Below, piece by piece: positions 9,683 to 18,763 of a DNA stretch of 64,000 bases. The notes beneath the pieces are model-generated. The model did not search any database, had not been told where the DNA came from, and saw nothing but the letters and a program-made list of their open reading frames with translations. The position numbers and the translations under genes are program-made. The stretch spans positions 434,001 to 498,000 of the forward strand of contig NZ_FOZG01000003.1 of assembly GCF_900113315.1 (NCBI RefSeq), in the 5' to 3' direction. The stretch's first letter is position 1; each line of letters starts with the position of its first letter. The DNA is from Sphingomonas jatrophae. GTDB lineage: Bacteria > Pseudomonadota > Alphaproteobacteria > Sphingomonadales > Sphingomonadaceae.

Positions 9683-10222
9683 ATGACGGGACGGCGGATC
9701 GCGGCGGCGGGATTGTTGATCGCCTGCACGGCCGCAGGCGCGCAGCAGCCGAGCGGCTCGGGCGAGCGGATGCTGCAATCCTTCACGCGCTGCCGCGCGA
9801 TCACCGCGCCGGAGGCGAGGCTGGACTGCTTCGACAAGGCGGCGGCAGCGCTGGAGCAGGCGGTCGCCTCCAAGGATGTCCGCATCATCGACCGGCAGGA
9901 TATCAAGACGGCGCGGCGCTCGCTGTTCGGCTTCACCCTGCCGCGGGTCGGCCTGTTCGGCGGCGGCGGCAAGGACGAGGCGGATGACGAGAAGGGCGAG
10001 GGCTTCACCGAGCTCAACACCAAGATCGTCAGCGTGCGCGAGGCGGGCAACGGCCGCATGGAGCTGCGGCTGGAGCAGGAAGGCATGGTCTGGATGACGA
10101 CCGATCCGATGAGCTTCCCGCCTAAGGCGGGCAAGGCGATCCGCATCCGCAAGGGCGCGCTCGGCAATTACTTCCTTGCCATCGATGGCGAGCGCAGCGT
10201 GCGCGGCGTGCGGGTGCGCTGA
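9683..10222 (+). CDS. small secreted protein of unknown function
   Basis: 179 residues with a signal peptide (hydrophobic IAAAGLLIACTAAGAQ, likely cut after AGA or AQ). It then has a short motif, CRAITAPEARLDCFDKAAAAL, of the kind seen in periplasmic proteins that count Cys-rich helices (C...R..CFD), and a C-terminal beta-rich half (about 105-179). I do not recognise a named family. It is divergent from the TonB-dependent receptor with 245 bases between starts, and its stop is six bases from that of the convergent M23 gene. Confidence 0.75.
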   Translation: MTGRRIAAAGLLIACTAAGAQQPSGSGERMLQSFTRCRAITAPEARLDCFDKAAAALEQAVASKDVRIIDRQDIKTARRSLFGFTLPRVGLFGGGGKDEADDEKGEGFTELNTKIVSVREAGNGRMELRLEQEGMVWMTTDPMSFPPKAGKAIRIRKGALGNYFLAIDGERSVRGVRVR

Positions 10223-10228
10223 GGCGGC

Positions 10229-11122
10229 TCAGCCGCGCGGCATCGGCCCGGCGACGAGGGCGGGGTCGATCCGCTCCGCCTGCCACTTCATCGCCCAGTG
10301 CAGATGCGGCCCCGTCGCCCGGCCCGTGCTGCCGATCGCGCCGACGATCTGCCCGCGCCTGACGGGATCGCCCGCGCGCACGTCGATCCGGCTGAGGTGG
10401 AGGAAGGCGGAATTGAGCCCCATGCCGTGATCGATCATCAGCAGATTGCCCTCCAGCGTGAAGGGCGAATCAGCGGCGAGCACCACCACCCCATCCGCAG
10501 GAGCGGCGACCGGCGTGCCCGTCGGGCGGGCGATATCGACGCCTGAATGCGGCGCTCCCGGCTCACCGGCATAGATGCGCTGCGAGCCGAACACGCCGGA
10601 GATGCGGCCAAGCACCGGCCAGCGGAACGGTTGCCGCCAGCCGTCGCTCTCCATGTTCATCGCGCGCGCGGCGTTGATCTGCGCCAATTCCACCTTGCGG
10701 CGGGCGAGAAAGGCCGGCGTGGGCGTGGTGCCCTTCGGCAAGGTCGGCAGGGACTGGATGTCCCACGCGCGGGGTGCGACGGACAGGGTCTGCGCCCGCG
10801 TCGTGCCGTCGGCCAGCTGCGCCTCCAGGCGTGCGGATGGGCCATGGTCGCGGCCGAAGGCGATGACGAAGCGACCGTCAGGGGCGAGCGGCACCGGCTG
10901 GCCATCGAGGCGCAACGTCACCGTGCCTGCCGGCGCAGTGCCGAGCACCAGCCCGCCCTGGGACAAGGCCCCGCGCAGGCCGAAGCTGGTCGGCGCGGCG
11001 GGACTGCGAGGGGGCAGAGGGCGCGGCGCAGCGGCAGGTGGCGGCGTGGCCGGGCGCGGGACGGGGGCGCAGCTGCCCGCGGCGAAGCAGACCAGCGCGG
11101 CGGCGTGGCGCCCCCGGATCAC
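10229..11122 (-). CDS. M23 family metallopeptidase, probable lipoprotein
   Basis: 298 residues. The M23 (LytM/lysostaphin-type) domain in the last ~130 residues has the zinc motifs HSGVDIARPTGTPV (His, Asp) and GPHLHWAM (H-x-H). Such enzymes cut peptidoglycan cross-links, or regulate amidases when residues are missing; here the ligands look complete. GTG 11122 gives a short signal sequence (HAAALVCFAAGSC) with a weak lipobox and a Pro/Ala-rich linker, so it is probably an envelope lipoprotein. The start lies one base after the stop of the DUF2093 gene, so the two are translationally coupled. Confidence 0.88.
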   Translation of the reverse strand: MIRGRHAAALVCFAAGSCAPVPRPATPPPAAAPRPLPPRSPAAPTSFGLRGALSQGGLVLGTAPAGTVTLRLDGQPVPLAPDGRFVIAFGRDHGPSARLEAQLADGTTRAQTLSVAPRAWDIQSLPTLPKGTTPTPAFLARRKVELAQINAARAMNMESDGWRQPFRWPVLGRISGVFGSQRIYAGEPGAPHSGVDIARPTGTPVAAPADGVVVLAADSPFTLEGNLLMIDHGMGLNSAFLHLSRIDVRAGDPVRRGQIVGAIGSTGRATGPHLHWAMKWQAERIDPALVAGPMPRG

Positions 11123-11123
11123 C

Positions 11124-11318
11124 TCAGGCGCCCGCCTCGGTTGCCAGCTCGGCCGTGGCATAGGGCTCCTGCCGGGACACGCTCCAGTAGCGCAGCGAAT
11201 CGAGCGGGATGCGCACGCCCGATTTGGCGCAGACGACATGATCGCCCGGCACCAGCACGCGGAACTGGTTGGCGAGATAGTGGAGCTTGGCGGGTCGCCC
11301 GCCGGGGGACATCAGCAT
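11124..11318 (-). CDS. DUF2093 protein
   Basis: 64 residues. The sequence KLHYLANQFRVLVPGDHVVC followed by RIPLDSLRYWSVSRQE matches the small alphaproteobacterial DUF2093 family. The two cysteines of the family core (VVCAKSG and neighbours) are only partly kept: one Cys is visible. Function is unknown. It is the first gene of a two-gene unit with the M23 lipoprotein, whose GTG starts just past this stop, pointing to a cell-envelope role by association only. Confidence 0.85.
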   Translation of the reverse strand: MLMSPGGRPAKLHYLANQFRVLVPGDHVVCAKSGVRIPLDSLRYWSVSRQEPYATAELATEAGA

Positions 11319-11394
11319 GGCACCTCGGAAACGCTGGTGCGGCGCACTCGGCCGCAGAACAGATTGTCTACCTTAAGTAACCGGAGCCGCCGTC

Positions 11395-12375
11395 TCAAGG
11401 CCGGGCGGCGGCCGGCAGCGCCGCACGCGCGACGATCGCCAGCGCCTCTTGCCCGGCCGCCCCCGCCTGCGCGACGAAGGCGTCGGCGGCGGCAATCTCC
11501 CCGGCGAGTGCGGGCTCCAACGCATCCCGGCGCGCGCGACGGGCGGCGTCGTCGAACGCCTCGCCCGGATTCTTGCTGTAGGTGGCAAAAAGCGGCCCGG
11601 CGACGCGCTCGGCGATCTCCGCCGCATCGAGCGCGATGCCGAGCTGCGCCGCCGCCGCCGTCAGGATCGCGGCGGGATCGGCATAGAAGCGCTCTGCATC
11701 GAGCGAGCGCGCCTGCGGCAACTGCTCGATCGCGGCGGCGAAGGCGCGCATCTGCGCCAGCCACAGGGCAGCCGCGCGCTGCGCATCGGACAGCGCCGAC
11801 AGAGCGCCGAGATAGGGAGCGAGCTGGCCGGTGACGCGGCGCAACCACATGCGGTGCGGCTCGTCGCGCAGGATGGCGAGCAGATAATCGCGCAGCGGCA
11901 GGTGCAGGAAGATGGCGCGCATGCCCGGATCGAGCGCGATCAGCCGCGGCAGCAGGAAATTGACGGGCACGTTGGCCTTGACCAGCGTCGGCAACGCGGG
12001 ATTGTAGCGCTTCGAGACCATCGCCGCGGCGAGCGGGGCGAGCGCCGGCTCGAACGCCGCCTGGCGCAGCGCCAGCGGCTCGCGCAGGACGAGATTGCCC
12101 CCGGCCTTGTCCAGCGCGCGCGCGAGCAGCGTCGAGCCGCAATGCGCGATGTGGAAGATCCACGCGGTCGGCTGCGGCCGTGGCGGCGGGCGATCGATCA
12201 GCGCGCCGATCGGCAGCCGCATCTCCTGCGGCGCTGCCTGCTCGATGCGGTCGTCGAGAAAGATCGAGCGGTGATAGGCGGCGCGGTCCATCGGCACGAA
12301 GCGGGCGTGGCCGCTGTCGAACGAATGGAGATAATGGTCCGGCGAGGCGAACAGGTCGGCGAGGGTCAGGGCCAC
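11395..12375 (-). CDS. sulfotransferase-related P-loop protein (second copy)
   Basis: 326 residues, homologous along its length to the product at 2245-3279. Shared motifs are IFHIAHCGSTLLARALD (modified P-loop), LREPL, LVKANV, IFLHLPLRDYL, AALWLAQM and FATYSKNPGEAF. As in the homologue, the P-loop carries C-x-S-T-L rather than the usual R-S-G-T-T, so it may be a divergent sulfotransferase or a different nucleotide enzyme of that fold. There is no signal peptide. It is divergent from the TauD-like gene with 48 bases between starts, so they probably share a promoter region and a pathway. Confidence 0.7.
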   Translation of the reverse strand: MALTLADLFASPDHYLHSFDSGHARFVPMDRAAYHRSIFLDDRIEQAAPQEMRLPIGALIDRPPPRPQPTAWIFHIAHCGSTLLARALDKAGGNLVLREPLALRQAAFEPALAPLAAAMVSKRYNPALPTLVKANVPVNFLLPRLIALDPGMRAIFLHLPLRDYLLAILRDEPHRMWLRRVTGQLAPYLGALSALSDAQRAAALWLAQMRAFAAAIEQLPQARSLDAERFYADPAAILTAAAAQLGIALDAAEIAERVAGPLFATYSKNPGEAFDDAARRARRDALEPALAGEIAAADAFVAQAGAAGQEALAIVARAALPAAARP

Positions 12376-12423
12376 CGGCCACGCTATAGCGCCGCGGACG
12401 CGCAGCAGCTATCCCTGCCCCCC

Positions 12424-13395
12424 ATGCCCATCGTCGAGCTGCCCGGCCCCGGCCGGCCCTATGTGCTGATCGCCCCCGAGCGGGAGGCCGCGCTGGCGGA
12501 GATCGACCCGGCGCTGGTGATCGATCTCTACAAGACGCACGGCGCGCTGCTGTTTCGCGGCTTCGGTGCGGACGTGGCGGCATTTCGTGGCTTTGCGCGC
12601 GGCTTCTGCCCGACCTCGGTGATGAACGAGAGCCCGGGGCGGCGGACGCTGGATGCGGGTGGCAACATCCACACGGTGGATGGCGGCGTGCGCGCGTTCA
12701 ACCTCCATCCCGAGCTGTCGCGCGAGCCGTGGAAGCCCGATGTCGCCTTCTTCGGCTGCCTGTCGCCACCGCGTGCCGGCGGCATGACGACGATCTGCGA
12801 CGGCATCGCCCTGGCGCGCGAGATGCCCGAGCCGGTGCGGCGGGGGCTGATCGACCGGCGGCTGATCTATTACAAGGCGACGTGGCCGGACATGTTCCGC
12901 TTCTGGCTGGGCACGCCGAGCCCGAGCGAGGCGCAGCTGGCCAACCCGCCCGCTTCCTGCCCCTATCGCTTTGCGCGCCTGGACGGCGACATCGTCAGCC
13001 TGTTCTCGCGGCCTGCGCTGCACCGGCCGATGTTCGCCGACGATGTGGCGTTCGGCAATTTCCTGCTGTTCGCCCGGTTCAACAACGGGCGCATCGGCTT
13101 TCCCCTGCTCGACGACTGGAGCGAGGTGCCCGATCCGTGGCTGCACGCCATTCGCGACACGGGCGAGCGGCTGGCCGTGCCGGTGGCGTGGCAGGCAGGC
13201 GACGTGCTGATGCTCGACAACACCCGCTTCCTGCACGGCCGCACCGCAATCCTGGAGCCGGGCGAGCGGGTGATCGCGACCTTCTTCGGCTATCTCTCGT
13301 TCGCGGTGCCCGACGCGGACGAGCCGCCGCTGGCACCCTGGCGGCGGGCGGATTTCGCGCCGCCGCTGCCACCGGATCATCCGCTGCGGCGGTGA
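12424..13395 (+). CDS. TauD/TfdA-family 2-oxoglutarate dioxygenase
   Basis: 323 residues. The family oxidises small molecules, using Fe(II) and 2-oxoglutarate. Early features are LYKTHGALLFRGFG and the first metal pair in FNLHPELS (His-x-Glu instead of the commoner His-x-Asp). FFGCLSPPRAGGMTTICDG follows. Near the end come the second His in NTRFLHGRTAI and the downstream 2-oxoglutarate Arg in GERVIATF. ATG 12424 is used; longer readings run into the divergent gene. Its neighbours suggest a third oxygenase of the sulfotransferase/hydroxylase cluster. The substrate is unknown. Confidence 0.85.
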   Translation: MPIVELPGPGRPYVLIAPEREAALAEIDPALVIDLYKTHGALLFRGFGADVAAFRGFARGFCPTSVMNESPGRRTLDAGGNIHTVDGGVRAFNLHPELSREPWKPDVAFFGCLSPPRAGGMTTICDGIALAREMPEPVRRGLIDRRLIYYKATWPDMFRFWLGTPSPSEAQLANPPASCPYRFARLDGDIVSLFSRPALHRPMFADDVAFGNFLLFARFNNGRIGFPLLDDWSEVPDPWLHAIRDTGERLAVPVAWQAGDVLMLDNTRFLHGRTAILEPGERVIATFFGYLSFAVPDADEPPLAPWRRADFAPPLPPDHPLRR

Positions 13396-13407
13396 GTGGC
13401 GCACGTC

Positions 13408-13487
13408 CCTTCGTGCTGAGCCTGTCGAAGCACGGTCCTTCTCACGCGAAGAAGAACAGCCCTTCGACAAGCTCAGGGCGAACGGGG
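13408..13487. repeat. inverted-repeat element of the sphingomonad CTTCGACAAGCTCAGG type
   Basis: Two imperfect inverted arms, CTGAGCCTGTCGAAG near 13418 and CTTCGACAAGCTCAGG near 13452, lie 30 bases apart in the gap between the TauD-like gene and xseA, which converge. This sequence type is known to me as a common dispersed intergenic repeat in sphingomonad genomes and may also act as a terminator. Confidence 0.75.
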
Positions 13488-13501
13488 TTACATGCCCCCC
13501 T

Positions 13502-14935
13502 TCAAAGCAGGGTCGGCTGCTCGGGCTTTACCTTCGCCGGTGCGGCCGGCTTCTCCACGCGCGCATCCACCTGGCCATCGGCGAAGTGCAAGGTGAGCGC
13601 GCCCGCCGCCCGCGCGGCCGCGGCATCGGCGACGAGGCCACCGCCCCGCCGCTCGACCTTGACGTAGCCGCGGGCGAGCGGCGCCATCGGGTCGAGGCCG
13701 GCGAGCAGGCGGGACAATTCCGCCAGCCGCCGCGTCGCATCCGCATGTGGCCGCTCGACCAGGCGACGATCGAAGCGGACGGCGGCAAGCCGATCCTCTG
13801 CACGCGCGACACGCTGGCGCAGCAGCGCGGGCCTGAGCGCGCCCGCGGCCTGGGCGAGATCCCCCCGGGCGTGGGCGAGACGACTCCCAAGCCCGCGCGG
13901 CAGGCGCTCGGCTGCGTCGTCTAGCCGCTGGCGCTGCGGCTCGAGCAGGCGCTCCAGCGGCGGCAGGCGGCGCGCGACCGCCTCCAGCTTCTCAGCCCCG
14001 CGCTCGCGATAGCGGTTGGCGCAACGGCCGGAGCGAAGCCCCAGCTCGCGGACCTGCTGCAGCAGGTCGGCACGCACCGGCACCGCACGCTCGGCTGCCG
14101 CGGTGGGCGTCGGCGCGCGGTGATCGGCGGCGAAGTCGCACAAGGTCGTGTCGGTCTCGTGCCCGACCGCCGAGATGGTCGGGATGGGCGAGGCGGCGAC
14201 GGCGCGGACCACCGCCTCCTCGTTGAACGCCCAGAGATCCTCGATCGAACCGCCGCCGCGCGCGACGATCAGCAAATCGGGCCTCTCCCCCTCCGGCATC
14301 GCCGCGAAGCCGCGGACGGCGGCGGCGATCTTGTCCGCCGCCCCCTCCCCCTGCACCGGCACCGGCCAGACGAGGACGTGGCTGGGGCAGCGATCGGCGA
14401 GGCGGTGAAGGATGTCGCGAATCACCGCGCCGGTGGGCGAGGTGACGACGCCGATGCAGCGCGGCAGGAAAGGCAGCGCGCGCTTGCGATCGGCATCGAA
14501 CAGCCCTTCGGCCGCGAGCGCACGGCGGCGCTGATCGAGCAAGGCCATCAGCGCGCCGGCGCCGGCCAGCTCCATCCGGTCGATCACGATCTGATATTTG
14601 GATCGGCCGGGATAGGTGGTCAGCCGGCCGGTGGCGATCACCTCCACCCCGTCCTCGGGGCGGAAGCGCATCGCGCCCGCCTGCCCCTTCCAGATCACGC
14701 CATCCATGCAGGCGCGGTCGTCCTTGAGCGTCAGGTAGCAATGGCCGGAGGCGTGGCGCTTGAACCCGGACACCTCGCCCCGCACGCGGACATGGCCGAA
14801 CGCATCCTCCACCGAGCGCTTCAGCGCGCCCGACAGTTCGGAGACGGACATGGCACCCGCATTGTCGCCTTCGCGCTCCTCGGCTAGCAGCCGGGCGGGT
14901 TCGGGAAGGAGACTTTCACGTGGGAGATCGGCCAT
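13502..14935 (-). CDS. xseA: exodeoxyribonuclease VII large subunit
   Basis: 477 residues, the usual length for XseA. With XseB it forms the nuclease that trims single-stranded DNA ends in mismatch repair. An N-terminal OB fold contains [19 protein letters not shown] and [15 protein letters not shown]. The catalytic core has [31 protein letters not shown] and the hallmark [21 protein letters not shown] long helical region and a C-terminal beta tail with LARGYVKV follow. ATG 14935 matches the family start; upstream residues are out of family. It is divergent from and nearly touches purD. Confidence 0.97.
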   Translation of the reverse strand: MADLPRESLLPEPARLLAEEREGDNAGAMSVSELSGALKRSVEDAFGHVRVRGEVSGFKRHASGHCYLTLKDDRACMDGVIWKGQAGAMRFRPEDGVEVIATGRLTTYPGRSKYQIVIDRMELAGAGALMALLDQRRRALAAEGLFDADRKRALPFLPRCIGVVTSPTGAVIRDILHRLADRCPSHVLVWPVPVQGEGAADKIAAAVRGFAAMPEGERPDLLIVARGGGSIEDLWAFNEEAVVRAVAASPIPTISAVGHETDTTLCDFAADHRAPTPTAAAERAVPVRADLLQQVRELGLRSGRCANRYRERGAEKLEAVARRLPPLERLLEPQRQRLDDAAERLPRGLGSRLAHARGDLAQAAGALRPALLRQRVARAEDRLAAVRFDRRLVERPHADATRRLAELSRLLAGLDPMAPLARGYVKVERRGGGLVADAAAARAAGALTLHFADGQVDARVEKPAAPAKVKPEQPTLL

Positions 14936-16199
14936 CAACGTCCTGCTGATCGGGTCGGGAGGGCGCGAGCATGCGCTGGCATGGAAGCTGGCGCAATCGC
15001 CCCGCCTAGATAGGCTGTGGGCCGCGCCGGGCAATCCGGGCATTGCGGCGCATGCCACGTGCGTGCCGCTGGATGCGGCGGATCACGCCGCCGTCGCGTC
15101 CTTCTGCGCCGAGCACGCCATCGGCCTCGTCGTGATCGGGCCGGAAGCGCCGCTGGTGGCGGGGCTGGCGGACGATCTGCGTGCGGCCGGCTTTGCCGTG
15201 TTCGGCCCATCCGCCGCGGCGGCGCGGCTGGAAGGATCCAAGGGCTTCACCAAGGATCTCTGCGCCGCGCACGGCATCCCGACCGCCGCCTTCGCCCGCG
15301 TGACATCCCGCGCCGAGGCGGATGCGGCGCTCGCCCGCTTCGGCGCGCCCGTCGTCGTCAAGGCGGACGGGCTGGCGGCGGGCAAGGGCGTGACGGTCGC
15401 GATGACGCTGGCGGAGGCGGAAGCCGCGCTCGACGCGCTGTTCGACGGCTCGCCCGCCGAGGCGGTGATCGAGGAGTATCTGGAGGGCGAGGAAGCCAGC
15501 CTGTTCGCGCTGACCGACGGGACGACCGTCGTCGCGCTCGGCTCCGCGCAGGATCACAAGCGCGTCGGCGATGGCGATACCGGCCCCAATACGGGCGGCA
15601 TGGGCGCTTACTCCCCTGCCCGCGTGCTGACGCCAGAACTGGAAGCCCGCGCGCTGTGCGAGATCGTGCAGCCGACGGTGGATGCACTGGCGGGGATGGG
15701 CTGCCCTTATTCGGGCGTCCTCTATGCCGGGCTGATGCTGACCGCGGACGGCCCCAAGCTGATCGAGTATAATGCCCGCTTCGGCGATCCCGAGGCCCAG
15801 GTGCTCATGCCGCGGCTGGAGGATGATCTGGTCGAGCTGCTCCATGCCGTCGCCACCGGCACGCTGGCCGACCGCCCGGCGCCGCGCCTGTCGCCGCACG
15901 TGGCGCTCACCGTCGTGATGGCGGCGCGCGGCTATCCCGGCACGCCCGAGACGGGCGGCGCGATCCGCGGGATCGAGGCGGCGGAGGCGAACGGCGCGAC
16001 CGTGTTCCAGGCAGGCACAAGCGCGGGACCGGACGGGCTGGTCGCATCGGGCGGGCGCGTGCTGGCGGTGACCGCGACGGCTGCCAGCGTGGCAGCGGCG
16101 CAGGCCGCCGCCTATGCCGCCGTCGACGCGATCGACTTTCCGACCGGCTTCTGCCGCCGCGACATCGGCTGGCGCGAGATTGCGCGGGAGACGCGCTGA
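14934..16199 (+). CDS. purD: phosphoribosylamine-glycine ligase, apparent ATC start
   Basis: PurD (GAR synthetase) makes glycinamide ribonucleotide in purine synthesis. The N domain has [18 protein letters not shown]. The ATP-grasp core has [42 protein letters not shown] and [12 protein letters not shown], with the metal-binding stretch [14 protein letters not shown]. The family normally begins M-N/K-V-L-(L/V)-I-G, but here the codon before Asn is ATC (14934), with GGGAG at 14922. The nearest in-frame ATG is 14850, adding 28 unrelated residues and overlapping xseA. The coordinate given assumes the ATC start (421 residues); the product itself is certain. Confidence 0.95.
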   Translation: MNVLLIGSGGREHALAWKLAQSPRLDRLWAAPGNPGIAAHATCVPLDAADHAAVASFCAEHAIGLVVIGPEAPLVAGLADDLRAAGFAVFGPSAAAARLEGSKGFTKDLCAAHGIPTAAFARVTSRAEADAALARFGAPVVVKADGLAAGKGVTVAMTLAEAEAALDALFDGSPAEAVIEEYLEGEEASLFALTDGTTVVALGSAQDHKRVGDGDTGPNTGGMGAYSPARVLTPELEARALCEIVQPTVDALAGMGCPYSGVLYAGLMLTADGPKLIEYNARFGDPEAQVLMPRLEDDLVELLHAVATGTLADRPAPRLSPHVALTVVMAARGYPGTPETGGAIRGIEAAEANGATVFQAGTSAGPDGLVASGGRVLAVTATAASVAAAQAAAYAAVDAIDFPTGFCRRDIGWREIARETR

Positions 16200-16257
16200 A
16201 CCATCCGCGCCGCCGCATCGTTGCGGACGCGACAAGACACTCACCAAGAGGCCGCAC

Positions 16258-16704
16258 ATGGACCAGACGACCCTGATCATCCTTCTCGTCGCGCTCGTCG
16301 CGATCGTCGCGCTGGTGCTGCTGCTGCGCCCCAAGTCGCGCGGCGACCAGCCGGTCGAGGGTGGCGGGCTGGCCGACGCCATCGCCGCGGCGGTGGAGGA
16401 TGTCGGCGGCGAGGTGATCGGCGTCGATGCCCGGCCGGACCTGCCGCCCGCGGTCGGCGAGGCGGACGTGCTGACCCGCATCAAGGGCCTCGGCCCCAAG
16501 GCGGCGACGCAGCTGAACGCGCTCGGCATCAGCCGCTACGACCAGCTGGCGGCGCTGACGCCCGAGCAGCTGACCTATGTCGACAGCCAGATGGGCGCGC
16601 TGCAGGGCCGGATGCACAAGGATCGCTGGGCCGAGCAGGCGCAGCATCTGGCGGCGGGCGACACGGCAGGGTTCGAGGACAAGTTCGGCAAGCTGGGCGG
16701 CTGA
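16258..16704 (+). CDS. membrane-anchored helix-hairpin-helix protein
   Basis: 148 residues. An N-terminal transmembrane helix (about 5-24, LIILLVALVAIVALVLLLRP) is followed by a charged linker. A helix-hairpin-helix-like domain comes next (about 75-105): DVLTRIKGLGPKAATQLNAL then ISRYDQLAAL. The fold binds DNA non-specifically in other proteins and also occurs in subunits unrelated to DNA; the role here is unknown. It starts 58 bases after purD on the same strand and may be co-transcribed. Confidence 0.8.
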   Translation: MDQTTLIILLVALVAIVALVLLLRPKSRGDQPVEGGGLADAIAAAVEDVGGEVIGVDARPDLPPAVGEADVLTRIKGLGPKAATQLNALGISRYDQLAALTPEQLTYVDSQMGALQGRMHKDRWAEQAQHLAAGDTAGFEDKFGKLGG

Positions 16705-16959
16705 GCCCGGCCCGTCTGCTCAGAAGCGCCGCCGGGCCAGCCGCCCGGCGGCCCGGGTTGGCGCCCATCCGGTACCCTGATACCCGAAAGTCACGAAGGT
16801 CGCACCCGTGACGCGATTTTCACGCGCAGCGCCTCCGTGAACCGTTCTGGAACATAGCTGCAATCGAGGCTGTCGGAAAGCGCCGATTGGCAGGCGTGCG
16901 CGGCGAGACCGACACCGGCGCGTGGCGGTGATGCCTGCCGGACGATCGCCGCGCGCCCG

Positions 16960-17583
16960 TTACTGCAGCGTGGTGTCGTCCTCTTCGCCGCCGCCGGCCT
17001 GACCGAAGAATTCGAGCAGTTGCATCGTCAGCTCCGCCCGCTCGGCAAGGGTCGGCGCTTCCAGCAGCGCCTGCTTGGCGGCGACATCGAAGGGTGCCAC
17101 CTGCGCGATGGCGTTGACGAACGTCTCGTCATCCAGCCGGCCGACGGCCGACCAGTCGATGGCGAAGCCGCGCGCCTCGGCGAAGCGCCGCGCCGAATGC
17201 TCCACCGATGCGCGCACCACCGCGGCCAGCGCATCGGGCATCTCGGCATCCGCCCACTCGCCCGTCTCCGCCTCCACCTGGCGGAAGGCGGTGGTGACGT
17301 CGAGCTCGCGCGTCACGCGGAAGCGGGTGATCCCTTCGAGCACGATGTTGAAGCGGCCATCCTCCAGCGCCTCGACATCGGCGATCCGCCCGAGACAGCC
17401 GACATCGAACAGCGCCGGCTTCGCGCCTGGCCCCCGCGGCTGGATCATGCCGATCCGCCGATCCCGCGCGAGCGCGTCGGTCACCAGCGCGCGGTAGCGC
17501 GGCTCGAAGATGTGGAGCGGCAGATAGGCGCGGGGGAAGAGCAGCGCCCGCTCCAGCGGAAATACGGAGATGCGCTGCGCCAC
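16960..17583 (-). CDS. LON substrate-binding domain protein (no protease domain)
   Basis: 207 residues that correspond to the N-terminal domain of Lon: ISVFPLERALLFPRAYLPLH, IFEPRYRALV, IGMIQPR, VGCLGRIADVEAL, NIVLEGITRFRV and the helical tail. There is no AAA+ or Ser-Lys protease part, as usual for these stand-alone proteins. The start is GTG 17583, seven bases after the stop of the thioredoxin gene, so the two form an operon. A role in protein quality control is suggested by the partner but not shown. Confidence 0.93.
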   Translation of the reverse strand: MAQRISVFPLERALLFPRAYLPLHIFEPRYRALVTDALARDRRIGMIQPRGPGAKPALFDVGCLGRIADVEALEDGRFNIVLEGITRFRVTRELDVTTAFRQVEAETGEWADAEMPDALAAVVRASVEHSARRFAEARGFAIDWSAVGRLDDETFVNAIAQVAPFDVAAKQALLEAPTLAERAELTMQLLEFFGQAGGGEEDDTTLQ

Positions 17584-17589
17584 CCCCGG

Positions 17590-18498
17590 TCAGCCGAACA
17601 GGATGGCGGAGAGGCGGCGGCGCTGCGCCGAGACCCAGGGATCCTCCAGCCCGACCGCCTCGAACAGCTTGAGCAGCCGCTGGCGCGCCGCGCCCTCGTT
17701 CCACGTCCGGTCCCGCTCGATGCTGGCGAGCAGCAGGTCCGCGGCGCCGTCCCGATCGGTCGCCATCAGCGCACCGGCCAGTTCGTAGGCTGCCTCCTGG
17801 TCCTCCGGATCGGCGGCGACGCGGGCGCGGAGCGGCGCCAGATCGTCCACCTGCGGCGCCTCGCGGGCGAGCGCCAGTGCGGCGCGCACCTGCTGCACGC
17901 CTGCATCCTTGCCGGCATCGGCGGGCAGCAGCGCGAGCGCCTCCTCCGCCTCGTCGACGCGCCCGTCCGCGAGCAGCGCGCGGGCGAGGCCGGCGACGAC
18001 CGCGGGATCCTCGGGCGCCATTTCGAGCAGCTGCGTGAAGATGGACACCGCACGCGCCGCATCGCCGCCGGCAAGCACCTCCTCGCCCATCGCGATCAGC
18101 GGCTCGATCTCGGCATGCGCCTGCTGCGCCTCGCCCTGCACGGGCAGCTGGCGCAGGATCTGGTCGAGCGTCTGGGTCAGCTGCGTCTCGGAGCGGAACT
18201 GCGTGAGATCGGCGACGAGCTGGCCCTGGAACAGCGCATAGACGGTCGGCACCGACTGGATGCGGAACTGCGCCGCGATCAGCTTGTCCGTGTCGACATC
18301 GACCTTCTTCAGCAGCACGCCCTTGTTGGCGAAGGCCGCGGCGACCTTGTCGATCAGCGGGCCCAGCTGCTTGCACGGGCCGCACCAGCTGGCGGTGAAA
18401 TAAAGGATGACGAGCGACGTCATCGACGGCTCGACCACGTCGCGCCGGAACGCCTCGATCGCCTCGCGCTCGGCCGCGCTCATTCCCAGGGTCGCCAA
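17590..18498 (-). CDS. CnoX/YbbN-like thioredoxin-TPR protein
   Basis: 302 residues. A thioredoxin domain (about 10-115) has the active-site WCGPC (Cys39, Cys42) and cis-Pro in QSVPTVYAL. A TPR-like helical region to the end follows, with repeated A-L-L-A and E-A motifs. This layout is that of CnoX (YbbN), a chaperone-redoxin that holds oxidised proteins and passes them to GroEL or DnaK; many CnoX proteins lack one cysteine, whereas here both are present. It is the first gene of an operon with the LON-domain protein. Confidence 0.92.
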   Translation of the reverse strand: MATLGMSAAEREAIEAFRRDVVEPSMTSLVILYFTASWCGPCKQLGPLIDKVAAAFANKGVLLKKVDVDTDKLIAAQFRIQSVPTVYALFQGQLVADLTQFRSETQLTQTLDQILRQLPVQGEAQQAHAEIEPLIAMGEEVLAGGDAARAVSIFTQLLEMAPEDPAVVAGLARALLADGRVDEAEEALALLPADAGKDAGVQQVRAALALAREAPQVDDLAPLRARVAADPEDQEAAYELAGALMATDRDGAADLLLASIERDRTWNEGAARQRLLKLFEAVGLEDPWVSAQRRRLSAILFG

Positions 18499-18685
18499 GA
18501 TCGCTGCTCCCGATTGATGATGCCCTTATGTGGGCGGGCGCCGCCCGCTGCCAAGCCCCGACCGTGTTCCACCCGAAAAGCGATGCGCGACGATGAAGGA
18601 AGGGCTTGCAGCCTCCGAAACACCACGCTAAAGGCCGCGCTCCCCGCCGGGAACGCCCTCCAGCGCCCCGGCCGACGACGCCAGA

Positions 18686-18763
<78 letters not shown>

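Noticed and set aside
11449-12423. Long upstream extension of the TauD-like gene
   Set aside because: It runs antisense over the sulfotransferase-like gene; the family match starts at 12424.
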